A stretch of 64,000 nt of DNA from Trebouxia sp. TZW2008 (Eukaryota; Chlorophyta; Trebouxiophyceae; Trebouxiales; Trebouxiaceae): NCBI GenBank assembly GCA_002118135.1, contig BDIU01000089.1:372001-436000 (forward strand), given 5' to 3'. The position numbers were made by a program, and so were the translations under genes. Shown piece after piece: positions 21,611-32,187 of the stretch. The notes under the pieces were generated by a model. That model was not told the origin of the DNA. It saw nothing but the letters and a program-made list of their open reading frames with translations, and ran no database searches. How positions within the stretch are numbered: the stretch's first letter is position 1; every line of letters begins with the position of its first letter.

Positions 21611-24600
21611 TTAATCACAGAAGTAGCGGTCACCAAACTCTCCAACACCTGCGGTCAAAAGGTGTGAATAGTTCCACAAGCCGTAGATCCTGAAGTTGCA
21701 TGTGACTGTTTCCTGCAACTGTGCCACACTGCAGCATCGTCATCAAAAATCACAATAAGAAAATACCGAGCATGTGCATAGCTGCCATGCTGCAGTTACT
21801 TTTAACCAAGCAAGAGTTGTCCACTTACTGTGACAATGCTAGCGCTATTCTAGCAAAACACTGGTCGAGGCAAGCGCCCTTTGATGTGAAGACCGCAAGC
21901 ATTGGCCTGACACAGTGCGTGAGCTGACAGAAAGGCTGGTGAGTTGCAAGTTTCGGAAACACTCTTACCCATATCTTACACGGAACCATCTTGGTGGCAC
22001 GTTTGACAAGATAAGCCTCAATTCATGTGACAGTGTGCTTGACTCACCTGGAACAACTTGATAGTCAGAACCAATGCCTTCATCGATCTCAGACGTAATG
22101 ACTTTGACACGCGGGAAGGCTGCACAGATCTTGTGAATGCCCTCTGGAGCAGCAATCAAGCTCAGGAATAGGATCTTGCCTTCCTCAACCCCCTTGGATA
22201 ACAGCACCTGCAAGTCATCAGTCCATTGATTAGTTGATCAATGAGTCAGCCAGTCATGCAACCAGTTGATGAGTCAGCCAGCCACAGATCATGTGAAAGC
22301 CCTTTGGAGCCGCAATCAAGCTCAGCAACAGGATCTTGCCTTCCTCCACCCCCTTGGACAGCAACACCTGCAAATCATCAATCGACCAGTCAGCCATTCA
22401 GCCAGTCATTGAGCCCGTCAATCAGCCATTTGATCATTCAATCAGTCAGCCGATAATTGGAATAAGACAGATGTGTGAGGCCCACCTTGCTCTCAGCAGT
22501 AGATCATGATGTTGCCAAGCATATTTGCATAGCTCTGCAGGCAAGGCTCAGTCAGACTGTTTTGTGATGTTTTGGCATTCCTCAGATCAGGTTCTGCTGT
22601 TATGCACATTTATGTAACAGGACTGGTCTGAGCAGCATAGTACAACAGCAAGACTGATGCGCTACAGCCAGAGCATCAATACAGCTGGGCGAACAAGTGA
22701 GCTTTGTACATTACCTGGATGGCTCGTGCAGCAGAGTTGCCTGTAGCCAGAATTGGATCCATCAGCAGGACATGTCTTTTGGCGATGTCCCCAGGTAGCT
22801 TCTCATAGATGAGCTCCTGCTCCACTACTGAATCGCCCACCTTACAGATCCCTCTGCACTTGTTGGGTGTGTGCCCGTTTGGCAAGCTGTGCTTGGGCAG
22901 TGGCTGATGCCTGTGCAGCAATGATTGCTCAGGACAGAGCTTTTCCCTTGAAAGGTACTGTATAGCCAATTCAACAGCAGGGTGTACGATTGTGTGGGAC
23001 GGTGTCAGGCATTGGCTGTTGCCTATGCAGTAGCAGCTTCTAGGACACAGTCACTGCTGTGAAACAGGCTGCACACCTAATGGAACAGCGAGCTTTCCCT
23101 CTGCGTTTGTTGGGTGTGAGGTCATTTGGCAAGCTGCTCAGCGGCTGAGGCCTGTGCAGCAATGATTGCTTAGGACACAGGCTGTTGGCTTAGATGGTAT
23201 CCTATAGCCAGTTGAACATCAGGGTGTACAATTGTCTGGGAGGGCTTGCTCAGGCAGCAGCTGATGCCTGTGCAGTAGTAGTTGCTGAGGACACAGTCAC
23301 TGCTATGAAACGTGCCGCACACCCAATTGAAAAACAAGTTGTCCCTCTGCATTTGTTGGGTGTGTGGTCAATTGGCAAGCTGTGTTCAGACAGTGGCTGA
23401 TGCCTGTGCAGCAATGATTGCTCAGGACAGAGCTTTTCACTTGACAGGTATTGTATAGCCAGTTGAACAGCAGGGTGTACGATTGTTTGGTGTGCTCAGG
23501 CAGCAGCTGATGCCTGTGCAGTAGTAGTTGCTTAGGACACAGTCACTGCTATGAAACATGCCATACACCTAGTGGACCATAAGGTGTCCCTCTGCAATAA
23601 TTGTTTAGTGCGCCAGTTTGCAAGCTGTGCTCAGGCAACGACTGATGCCTGCGCAATCATGATTGCTTAGTACACCGTTTGGCAAGGTGCGCTCAGGCAG
23701 TGCTTGTGGAGTAGGAAGCCCTCAATAGTGAGCTGCTGCTGAGTCAGGTGACATATAACTAGGCTGAGCGGCAGCAGGCAGGTGCTTGCTTTTGCACGAG
23801 CCTGCAAGTTCTAAGTCTTTTGTATGCAGATGCTCACTTACGTCATGCCAAACAGCAATGACATGTCCAAATTGTCTGTCAATGGCTGCCCAAGGTCTCA
23901 GTGCCTCATGATGGGTTTCTGGGATTCTGCATTAGGGCTGTCATGTACATTTCGCATGTACACTACTCTGTACCAATTTATCGGTGTATACATGTGTTCA
24001 CGGCCAAGTCGGCCCTGTATATGTGCCAAAACCCATGCGCATCAAGGCTGCGTACATAATGCAGGTTCTGCCTTATTTTTGGTCAGTTCAGCCTTGATTA
24101 CATCGCTTTTGGCCTCATTCTAGAGCATTTCTGGCATGCATAATGATAGGCGTTGCATTGGCTGGTGCAGTCTCAGAAAATCTGTCCATAGCAATCAAAC
24201 AATTCTGAAAAGTGGCTGGTTGACGACTCATTATCACATGACAGGTAGGAGTTCGCAAGAATCCATGATTCACAAGCCACAGATTACTCATGTTTGACTA
24301 AGTATATCATGTTTTTTGTGTGTCTGTACACGCTGTATAAGCGTCCTTTGAGCGTCACACCCTTTTGAGCCATTCGTACACAAACATATGCAATCGTACG
24401 GATTCATGCGTATCATATGCATTATATGTACAAATCTTGTGTACGTAGCAGCCCTATATGCACAGGCTATGCGGTGGTGAAGATCATGTATCTGAATCAA
24501 ACACATGGATGAGTATAAGATTAAGATGCATGTTCTTCAGAGCCGCACAGCCTGTGTGTGCAAATAAAGCATGGCGACAGCAGCAGCTGTATCACTTCGC

Positions 24601-26791
24601 TGTAGTGACATGAGGCTACCTGTGCACCAAAATCTTGCCAATCTTGATGCCTTTGCAGCAGGCTCGCAACGCATTCTCCATGGACTCACCACTACGGATG
24701 ATGCTGACACCACATAGCTTTTTGGCAAAGTTGACGCCCACATATGGTGAGCCAGTGGGTGTGATGACTGTATGCTCTGCAAAGGGCAAGTGCCCAAGGC
24801 CTGCTTCTACGACCTGATGTCAGAGGCGTCACAGTTAGCTTGCCCTCATACACTGGCAAGTGCTGGCATTAGTGCTGTTCAGGCAAGCGTGCAAGTGACA
24901 TTGGCAACTGCTGTTGAGGTCAGCGCACAAGTGGACAATGATGTTTCTATCCCTGATGCAGGCCAAGGCAGACCAGCACAAACCAGCTAGCTAGATCTAA
25001 AGACAGAATGTGCAGCAACATTGTGCTCAGTGGCACAGCTGGTAGCTGTTGAGGAGTCATGGCTGAGTGCTAAACTCCACAACAGATTGCAGCTGTGCCT
25101 GCCAAAGCAAGATGTGGCAGTTGCAGTTACCCGGCATTGCATATGACACTGAGCGCACCTGGTCGCTGGGTTTCAAAGCCTGCTTAGCAAGCCTTCTGAA
25201 TGCATCAATGAACAAATGAATGAGGATGCTCAACAACTCATCAGGCAAGATCAATTGATGTCTGCAGCTATGCCCCGTCAAGAACTGTCATATGAGAAAG
25301 CTTTCTGAATGACTGGAGATTATTTTGGTAACGCAAATTGCTGCAAAACAGGTCCTAGAAGGCTTTTGAGCTCACCAGTCGCAGCAGTCTATCAGCATAG
25401 AAGACAAAGTCTGTCTTGTTGGTCTTGACGTCTCTGATGATGGTGTGCATGCCTGTTGTCTGGAAGTTGCTGGGAACAACTTCAAGATTGTGGTAGATAC
25501 GGCGCAAATCTGGCTGCTGTAGCTTCATACGTATGTGCTGTGTGATCAAATCAATCGCAACTACATTCTCATCCCTGCATGCAGCTGTGCATGCTTTGTC
25601 TGAAGCCCAAGTATCAACTGCAACATACTCAAAAGTTGTGCAAGGTCTGTGCCCTGTCTGCAGTGTAGAATGTATGCGTGACAGCTGCAGTCATGTGAGA
25701 GCAATGAAGCTCCTTGGGCAACGTGCCGGTTCTGTGTATTGGTCGTGACACAAGCATCAGGCGTCCATATCGCGATGCTCAAGACAAGCCTGCCTGGCGA
25801 GATAGGACTTGTGCCACACATACCTAGCAGTGTATGCTGGAACATGTAACTTTTATCCTGATTACTATTATTATTACAAGCGTTGGGCATGCCAGGTGAT
25901 GCACAACAGCCTACCTTGCCCAAGGAATGATGACATCAGCATGCTTGCGGCTAGGCGCAACATATTGATCAAACATGGGCTTCACAAACTGTGTATATTG
26001 CTCAATGACGCCTGCAACATCTCTGCCTCGCACTGCAACATCTCGTTGTATCCTGCAAAGTAACGTATTTCAAGTCTAAAACTGCAGTAGGGTACAAGCA
26101 GATCTGCAAAAGCTATGATGCGCTCACCTTCGTGCAAGACGCACATCATCGTCTGTGTCAACATAGATCTTCATGTTCAACATGTCGCGCACTTCTGCCA
26201 TGTGCAGCACCATGATGCCTTCTATTATGACGACGTCAGCAGGCTCAACGCGACGCGTCTCAGAGCTACGCTGATGTTTGATGAAGTCATAGACAGGAAC
26301 ATCAACCTGCCGCAACTGCTGCAGATTTTTCAGACAGTTGACGATTGCTGCGCTGTCAAAGGCTGAGGGATGATCAAAGTTGTAAGCTGCATGCAGAAGC
26401 ACAAACTTGATATGGAAGTAGCAGAGCTGCATTGCTGTGCTTGCTTGCCAGTGCAGCTCAGTGCTGTGCTCTAGCTGATCAGCTACTCACAGTGAGCGTT
26501 GTCATGCTCTTCTGCTGTCAGTCCTCGATAAAACGAGTCTTGCGACAGCATCACAACGCATTGATCATGTAGTCGCTGCATAATGCAGTCGCAAACAGTG
26601 GTTTTGCCGCTGGCTGTTCCGCCGGCTACCCCTATGAAGAAAGGCATAGCACGCCCAAAATTTGCTCTCGATCTTGTGGGCGACAGTGCCGCATGTCGTG
26701 GGGAAGTTGAAGCTCCGTTCGAGGATTGTGTTCTGATTTCCAGGCCCATGTCGCGCTTGACGTCGGCTGCTACGCTGTTATAGTCAAACAT
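21611..26791 (-). CDS. UKL: Uridine kinase-UPRT fusion protein, paralogue 1 (8 exons)
   Basis: Exons (minus strand): 26791-26491, 26386-26128, 26052-25915, 25574-25376, 24813-24620, 22853-22715, 22207-22048, 21648-21611; about 475 residues, the normal length for plant UKL proteins. The N-terminal half is a uridine/cytidine kinase domain with P-loop GGTASGKT at about residues 57-64 and the conserved VPVYDF and [11 protein letters not shown] segments. The C-terminal half is a uracil phosphoribosyltransferase domain with VEAGLG, the PRPP loop [10 protein letters not shown] and the C-terminal GEFGDRYF. Known roles are phosphorylation of uridine and conversion of uracil plus PRPP to UMP in pyrimidine salvage. 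Exon 6 uses an AG two bases beyond the usual position and adds four residues (GICK) after LVHR, compared with paralogue 2. Introns 5 and 6 contain tandem repeats, one derived from exon 7. Confidence 0.95.
22270..22375 (-). repeat. Decayed copy of UKL-1 exon 7 acceptor edge
   Basis: The first ~80 bp of exon 7 (22207 downward, from the CTGCAG acceptor through the [13 protein letters not shown] codons) recur about 165 bp upstream in intron 6 at roughly 85% identity. The frame is lost after a few codons. Confidence 0.85.
22855..23735. repeat. Tandem ~246 bp repeat, about four units, in UKL-1 intron 5
   Basis: The phrase TTGTTGGGTGTG recurs at about 22859, 23107 and 23353, and in a diverged form near 23600, so the period is about 246 bp. 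Each unit is itself two related halves of about 123 bp, each with a GGCTGATGCCTGTGCAG-type block and an ACAGCAGGGTGTACGATTG-type block. The first unit abuts the acceptor of exon 6. Confidence 0.85.
25771..25875 (-). repeat. Dispersed ~100 bp element (second family), full copy
   Basis: The minus strand reads an ATA/ATT-rich start, ACATGTTCCAGCA, GCTAGGTATGTGTGGC, ACAAGTCC, TCTCGCCAGGCAGGC and TTGTCTTGAGC. This is the best-preserved member and can serve as the family reference. It lies in intron 3 of UKL-1. Confidence 0.7.
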
Positions 26792-27539
26792 CGGGTAGAT
26801 TGCCGTCGCCTATTTCACACCCTGACCCAGCCGCAGCGCGTTCTCGTCGCATGCAGCGCCAGTGTTGATCACGAACAAGCTTGCTGCAGTGCCACCAGTA
26901 TCGCAGCCGACAGTGCGGACAGCGCAAAGTGTTCACAAGGAGATCGGCGGGAACGCAGCGCGCGGGCCGGCACACGGTGCGAGCGACCGCAGACAAGCAA
27001 TCGGACACGGCGGACTGTCTTTGCAGCGCTCAAAATGCTGTAGGGGTTCTTGTTTAGCCAGCTGCGGATGTGCGGTGAACCTTGCAAAGGCTGGCAGCTC
27101 GGAAGGGCTGCTAAATCGCACGTCTTGTTGGGGATTTGCACAGGGATGGAACTGTTCGTTGGGCTGACAAAATCTGCAAGCTGTAATGCTGTAAAGCGCT
27201 TGCTGGACAACTGTTGCCGCAAGCTGGCAAAAGTCTCATTCTGTCCTAGGACATACCTAGGCTTATTGCGCTGCGCTGTTGCCTGATGGCAGAACGACCT
27301 GCATGTCGCTTGGCTGCAGCGAGAGTCAGAAAGTCATGCCATTGGCAAGAAGCACTAGGGGACAACACAGAAGGGCACATCAAAGACGATGGCATGGATG
27401 CGATTGCAATGATGACAGCAGAGGTGCCTTACTGCATGCCCTTGTGGTACATGTGTCCCTATCAATGATGCACGTTACAAGCTCAACCTGTAATTTGGTC
27501 AGGTTGAGCCAGACGGCCCCTAATGCCCTATAGGCATAG
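26792..27539. other. Intergenic spacer between tandem UKL genes
   Basis: Roughly 750 bp between the start codon of paralogue 1 and the stop codon of paralogue 2 must hold the promoter of paralogue 1. The right part is GC-richer than the surroundings, as often seen in promoters, but no specific element is recognisable. No gene is seen. Confidence 0.45.
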
Positions 27540-30500
27540 CTAGTCACAGAAATATCGATCACCAAATTCTCCAACACCTGCACAACAACAGGTTCTGATG
27601 CCAATTGACAGACACATGTACACGCACATGATAGGCGTGACGCCGACTTGAAGCTCATCGTTGTACCACTTCTGAGCACAAGAAACATAGATACACAAAG
27701 CTTACCTGGAATGACCTGAAAGTCAGGTGCTATGCCTTCATCAATTTCGGTTGTGATAACTTTCGACCTAGGGAACTGCCCACAGATCTTATGTACACCC
27801 TCTGGCGCTGCAATAATGCTGAGAAACAATATCTTGCCTTCATCTACACCCTTGTCTAAGAGCACCTGCATGATACAAGCATGGCTTACAAACTTCCTGC
27901 ATGTCACGTCATGGACTCTAACGTACTCCTGTCTCCTACAGCAAAACCATAGCATGCATCAATTTTGCAGCCAGTGCAGGACATACAATAATTTCTTGTT
28001 TTCACACACTCAGTATATCAATATTCCCAGTGTTTCAAAAAACAAGGTGGGAGTGGTTGCTCTGCACTGCAATCTGCTTCCTTGACAATGTACCTGTATC
28101 GCTCGTGCAGCAGAATTGCCTGTAGCAAGGATTGGGTCCATCAAGAGCACATGCCGCTCGGCGATGTCTTTTGGCAGCTTCTCATAGATGAGCTCCTGCT
28201 CCACTAGCTGGTCACGCACCCTGCAGGACACCCCATTCGAGGCATGTGACAGGGGTTCTGGGGTGGACTGATTGGGGTGGTCCTTGCTGTGGGGCTGACA
28301 CTCGCAGCGTCGCACCTCTCTGTAATGTCAAAGTAGATGTTGCAAGAAAATGTGATATGGCTATGCTGAACAACGCTGTGAATGCTTAGTGATGCTGTGT
28401 CTAATTGATTGTGATATATCCTTCCCATCAAGACAGCTTTGCCTGGACGGAAAGCAAGATCTCTGAAATTAAGCGATGCACTTCTCTGTAATACCAAAGC
28501 ATGTGTTGCAAACAAGCCTGAGCTGTGACACTGCTGGTGTACAAACTGTCCAATTTAGAATGGTACCAAGATGCTAATGGAGGCAGCTTTCACAGATTGG
28601 ATGCAAGTTGCTCAATGTACAAATTTTGCTAGCATTGTCATGTTATAAGCAGGCTGCAGCCTTGCACAGATTGTGCATTCACCTGTGGACCAGTATCTTG
28701 CCAATTTTGATGCCTTTGCAGCAGGCACGCAGAGCGTTCTCCATAGACTCCCCACTGCGAATGATACTGACGCCGCACAATCTTTTGGCAAAGTCCACTC
28801 CGCAATACTGGGAGCCAGTAGGTGTGGTGACTGTAAGCTCAGTGAATGGCAGAAAGCCCAAGCCTGCTTCTACTACCTGCAATGCCAAGCTTCATAAGTT
28901 CGTTCAATCAATCAATAGAATTAACAGTCTGGGGAAGGGAGCCAGATGTGATTCATTGGCCTGAAAGCACAGGTGAATGTGTCTGGCAACCAAAGGCAGC
29001 TGATCAGAGTCTGTCTCAAAGAACAGGCAAGTTTCAGAAGCACTACTCAGCATCAAATGGCTGTTTCCTGTGACTTGTCACATTGCAGCAGAAGTTGTGC
29101 CATTAGGAAAAAAAGAAGAATTGTCTGCACCGTTATGCGTCATGAAGCTTCTGTGAGTACGAGCAGCCCATGCCTCTTTTGCCACATCATGTGTGGAAAT
29201 GCTGATTGATCTGGCAGGGTCCTATGCACACTGCTTCAGGCATGTTTTGACAGTTGCTGGCAATACCAGGAACAACCACAGGCATTGCAGTGAAAGCACA
29301 GTCTGATCCGCACCAGTCTGAGAAGTCAGTCAGCTAAGAAGGCAAAGTTGGTCTTAGTTGTGCAGCAGCTGCTATCAAAACTCACACACACAACTATGGC
29401 CAATACACTGACAGCATACACAGACAGCATAGTCTGATCCGTACCAGTCTAAGAAGCCTGTCAGCTATGAAGACAAAGTCTGTCTTGTTGGTGTTCTGGT
29501 CTCTCAAGATTGTGTGCATGCCCCGGATCTGGTAGTTTGAAGGTATGACCTCTAGGTTATGATAGATACGCCGCAAGTCTGGCTGCTGCAATTTCATCCG
29601 TATATGCTGTGTGATGAGATCAATTGCCACAACATTCTCATCCCTGCACATGCAGCAATGATCAGCTGAGGGTCATGACGTGATATTGAGGTGCAGCAAT
29701 ATCATTACAGTGAACTTTCTTTGTAACAACTGCTTTGATATCCAAGAAAATTGTCCTTATATTGCGTTGTCCTTACTAAGAAGTGCCACCGCAGTCAGAG
29801 TGCAGTGACTGCTGGTGAATTGCATTGTCCTTACATTGAGATTATGCTGAGAAAGAGAAATTACTGTACATACAGCACACAGCGATGAAGGTTCAGCGCA
29901 CAGGCATATCCTCTTAGGCACCTTTTGCAGAAACATTGCAGGAGTCTGGATGAAGTCATCATGCATCCTAGATGGACATGTCAACATATCATGTCACGGA
30001 AAGGCAAACATGCTGACACTTGCTGCATGTGTCTGCAGCAGGCAGCTGCAATCGTGTTGATTGGAGTTTGCTTGCATACCTGACCCATGGTATGATGACA
30101 TCAGCATGCTTCCTGCTAGGCGCCACATACTGATCAAATGCTGGCTTGACTTGCTGTGTGTATTGCTCAATGACACTTGCAACATCTCGCCCTCTTATGG
30201 CCACATCACGCTGGATTCTGTAGGCAGCACGATCTAAGGTCAAAGCAACTCCCGTGTGATATGTTTCAAGCTCAGCTTTGTACAGATGTTGATCAGAATG
30301 ACTGTGATAGTAAGCTGGCAGTCTGTGCATACTGACAGGCATCAGGCATTGCATGCCCGAGCTTCCAGGCACAGACAGTAGCTGCTATTGCCATGCTGTG
30401 TCACGTACTTGACTTATGCAGATCACACACCCCAAACGCTGACTTTGCAAGCCATTCTGTTATGTGACTGGCTGCTAAGCTTCAACGTGGGTGGTGCCAT

Positions 30501-31699
30501 GCAGATGCAAGCAAAACACTGTGTGCAATCTTGTAGGTGGAATTTGTTGCCCATCGGCTCAGATCGCTTACCGTCTAGCAAGTCTCACATCGTCATCTGT
30601 GTCCACATAGATCTTCATGTTCAGCAGCTGACGTACAGCTTGCATATGCAGCACCAGAATGCCTTCCAAGATGACTACATCTGATGGCTCCACTCGCCTT
30701 GTCTCTTTGTGGCGTCTGTGGTTCACAAAGTCATATACAGGTACTTGCACTGCTTGCATGGCCTGCACTGCACATCTAGCACCATATCAGTACAGTAATG
30801 ACTGGTGATGTTGTCATATATGCAAAGGATATTGAGCACCATCGAGGAACAACAATCAGTGGTGATGTAGTCATGCATGCAAGAGACGTTAGGGCGTTTC
30901 CAGCACTGCTGGCATGGCCTGCGCTACGGCTTTAGCACAATGCAGTCACCATTCTCAGTGGCATTGTACGCGTGCATGTGCAAGGGAGAAATGCTTCTGG
31001 CAACTCTGCCTACCTGAAGAGACTTGAGATGCATCACAAGAGTAGAGGTACTTTGTTGTGTTGTATGCATGCATACGCAAGGGCAGATCAGGTTGTTCTG
31101 ACGACTCTGCCTGCCTGAAGAGATTTGAAACGAGCACAACAGCAGTGATTCTCAGTGTTGTTGTATGCATGCATGTGCAAGGGAGGACAGGACTCTTCTG
31201 GTAACTCTGCCTACCTGAAGAGACTTGAGACACTTCACAAGAGCAGGGGTGTCAAAGGCATCTGGCTCATCAAAGCTGTAGTCTGCACGGGACAGCGGTT
31301 AGCAACAGGATGGCAGTCATATCTCAAACACGAGAGCGCACTACTGACCCTTGACATTCTTGCGCTCTTGTTCGGTCAAGCCTCTGTAGAAACAGTCTTG
31401 TGACAGCATGACCACGCACTGATCATGCAGGCGCTGCATGATTTGGTCACAGACTGTGGTTTTGCCAGAAGCAGTGCCTCCTGTCGGAAAACAAAAGTAG
31501 TCAAATAGTGTCATAGCACTGTCGAGGAGACAGCAGGGCAGCACTTCAGTGCTGTACCTGCAACCCCAATGAAAAACGGTTGAGACCGTCCCCGCGCTGA
31601 TCTGCGACCGCTTCGAGTGCCCGGCTGGTCATCAGCGAACCCATTTTGGCTGTTCGAAAGCTGTGTTTTGATTGCCCTCAAGTTGTGTACTTCAGACAT
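27540..31699 (-). CDS. UKL: Uridine kinase-UPRT fusion protein, paralogue 2 (10 exons)
   Basis: Exons (minus strand): 31699-31558, 31480-31349, 31282-31215, 30762-30572, 30217-30080, 29643-29445, 28876-28683, 28220-28094, 27865-27706, 27577-27540; about 462 residues. Domain order matches paralogue 1: uridine kinase with P-loop GGTASGKT at about residues 48-55, then UPRT with [16 protein letters not shown] and the end [10 protein letters not shown]. The last six exon boundaries are the same as in paralogue 1, so the pair arose by tandem duplication. Two introns differ: paralogue 2 is split inside the P-loop ([10 protein letters not shown], a 77 bp intron) and after KCLKSLQ, where paralogue 1 is continuous. 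Introns 3 and 6 contain copies of neighbouring exon edges. The start is the first ATG of the frame; the region upstream is shared with a divergent gene. Confidence 0.95.
29290..29350 (-). repeat. Decayed copy of UKL-2 exon 6 donor end
   Basis: The last ~50 bp of exon 6 (29500-29445, coding [12 protein letters not shown], plus the donor and first intron bases) recur about 150 bp into intron 6 with several substitutions, including changes that break the reading frame. Confidence 0.8.
30955..31260 (-). repeat. Three ~110 bp tandem copies at UKL-2 exon 3 donor
   Basis: The exon 3 end (CTCAAGTCTCTTCAG and donor, 31215) together with the following intron bases (through TGCACATGCATGCAT) recurs at about 31085-31135 and 30990-31045. 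The period is about 100-115 bp. The copies keep a CAGGCAG or CAGGTAG donor-like sequence. Confidence 0.85.
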
Positions 31700-32187
31700 A
31701 GCTGCTTTGGGAGCTCAACTACTTGCTGCGACAATGGGGCGGCTGCTCGCTCATGCTGTGCCGCTTCAGCAGATCACGGGTCGATTAGTATGCAGCACGA
31801 GTCCCGAACGGCCCGGACAGAGTCACTTGTCTTCGTCTGATCACGTCCGACGATCCCACGCTTCAGACTCAGAAGACGAGAACTGCAGACCACACGACAG
31901 GCGGAGCGCACGGAGCACCACTGCTGCAAGCGGAACCAGGTGCTGTTGATGACTTGCCGACGATGCGCTAGCAGAAAGTCAGTGCTGCTGTGTGCTTGAT
32001 GATGACTAAAGCGGATCCAACTGCAACCCGTCCGGGCGTCGTGCAAATCGCTGTAAGACAGCTCTGCGTCATGCCGTGCTTGGACCTCGACTGCGTGTGC
32101 CGAATACCCTTTGTGCACGGGCTGGGGATCAGCAGTGTTTAGCAGCATGCCGCAGAGGTCGAAAGAGCTGTGAGTCCAGGCCTTGAG
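31700..32187. promoter_or_regulatory. Putative bidirectional promoter, UKL-2 / KEN-box coiled-coil gene
   Basis: The two start codons lie 489 bp apart and face away from each other, so this interval must contain both transcription starts. It is richer in CG dinucleotides than the introns around it. Open frames here are not supported by splice continuity. No TATA box was identified; the assignment is positional. Confidence 0.5.

Noticed and set aside
31617..31949. 110-codon plus-strand frame over the UKL-2 start
   Set aside because: It overlaps the coding exon of UKL-2 on the opposite strand and has no splice continuity; a shadow frame.
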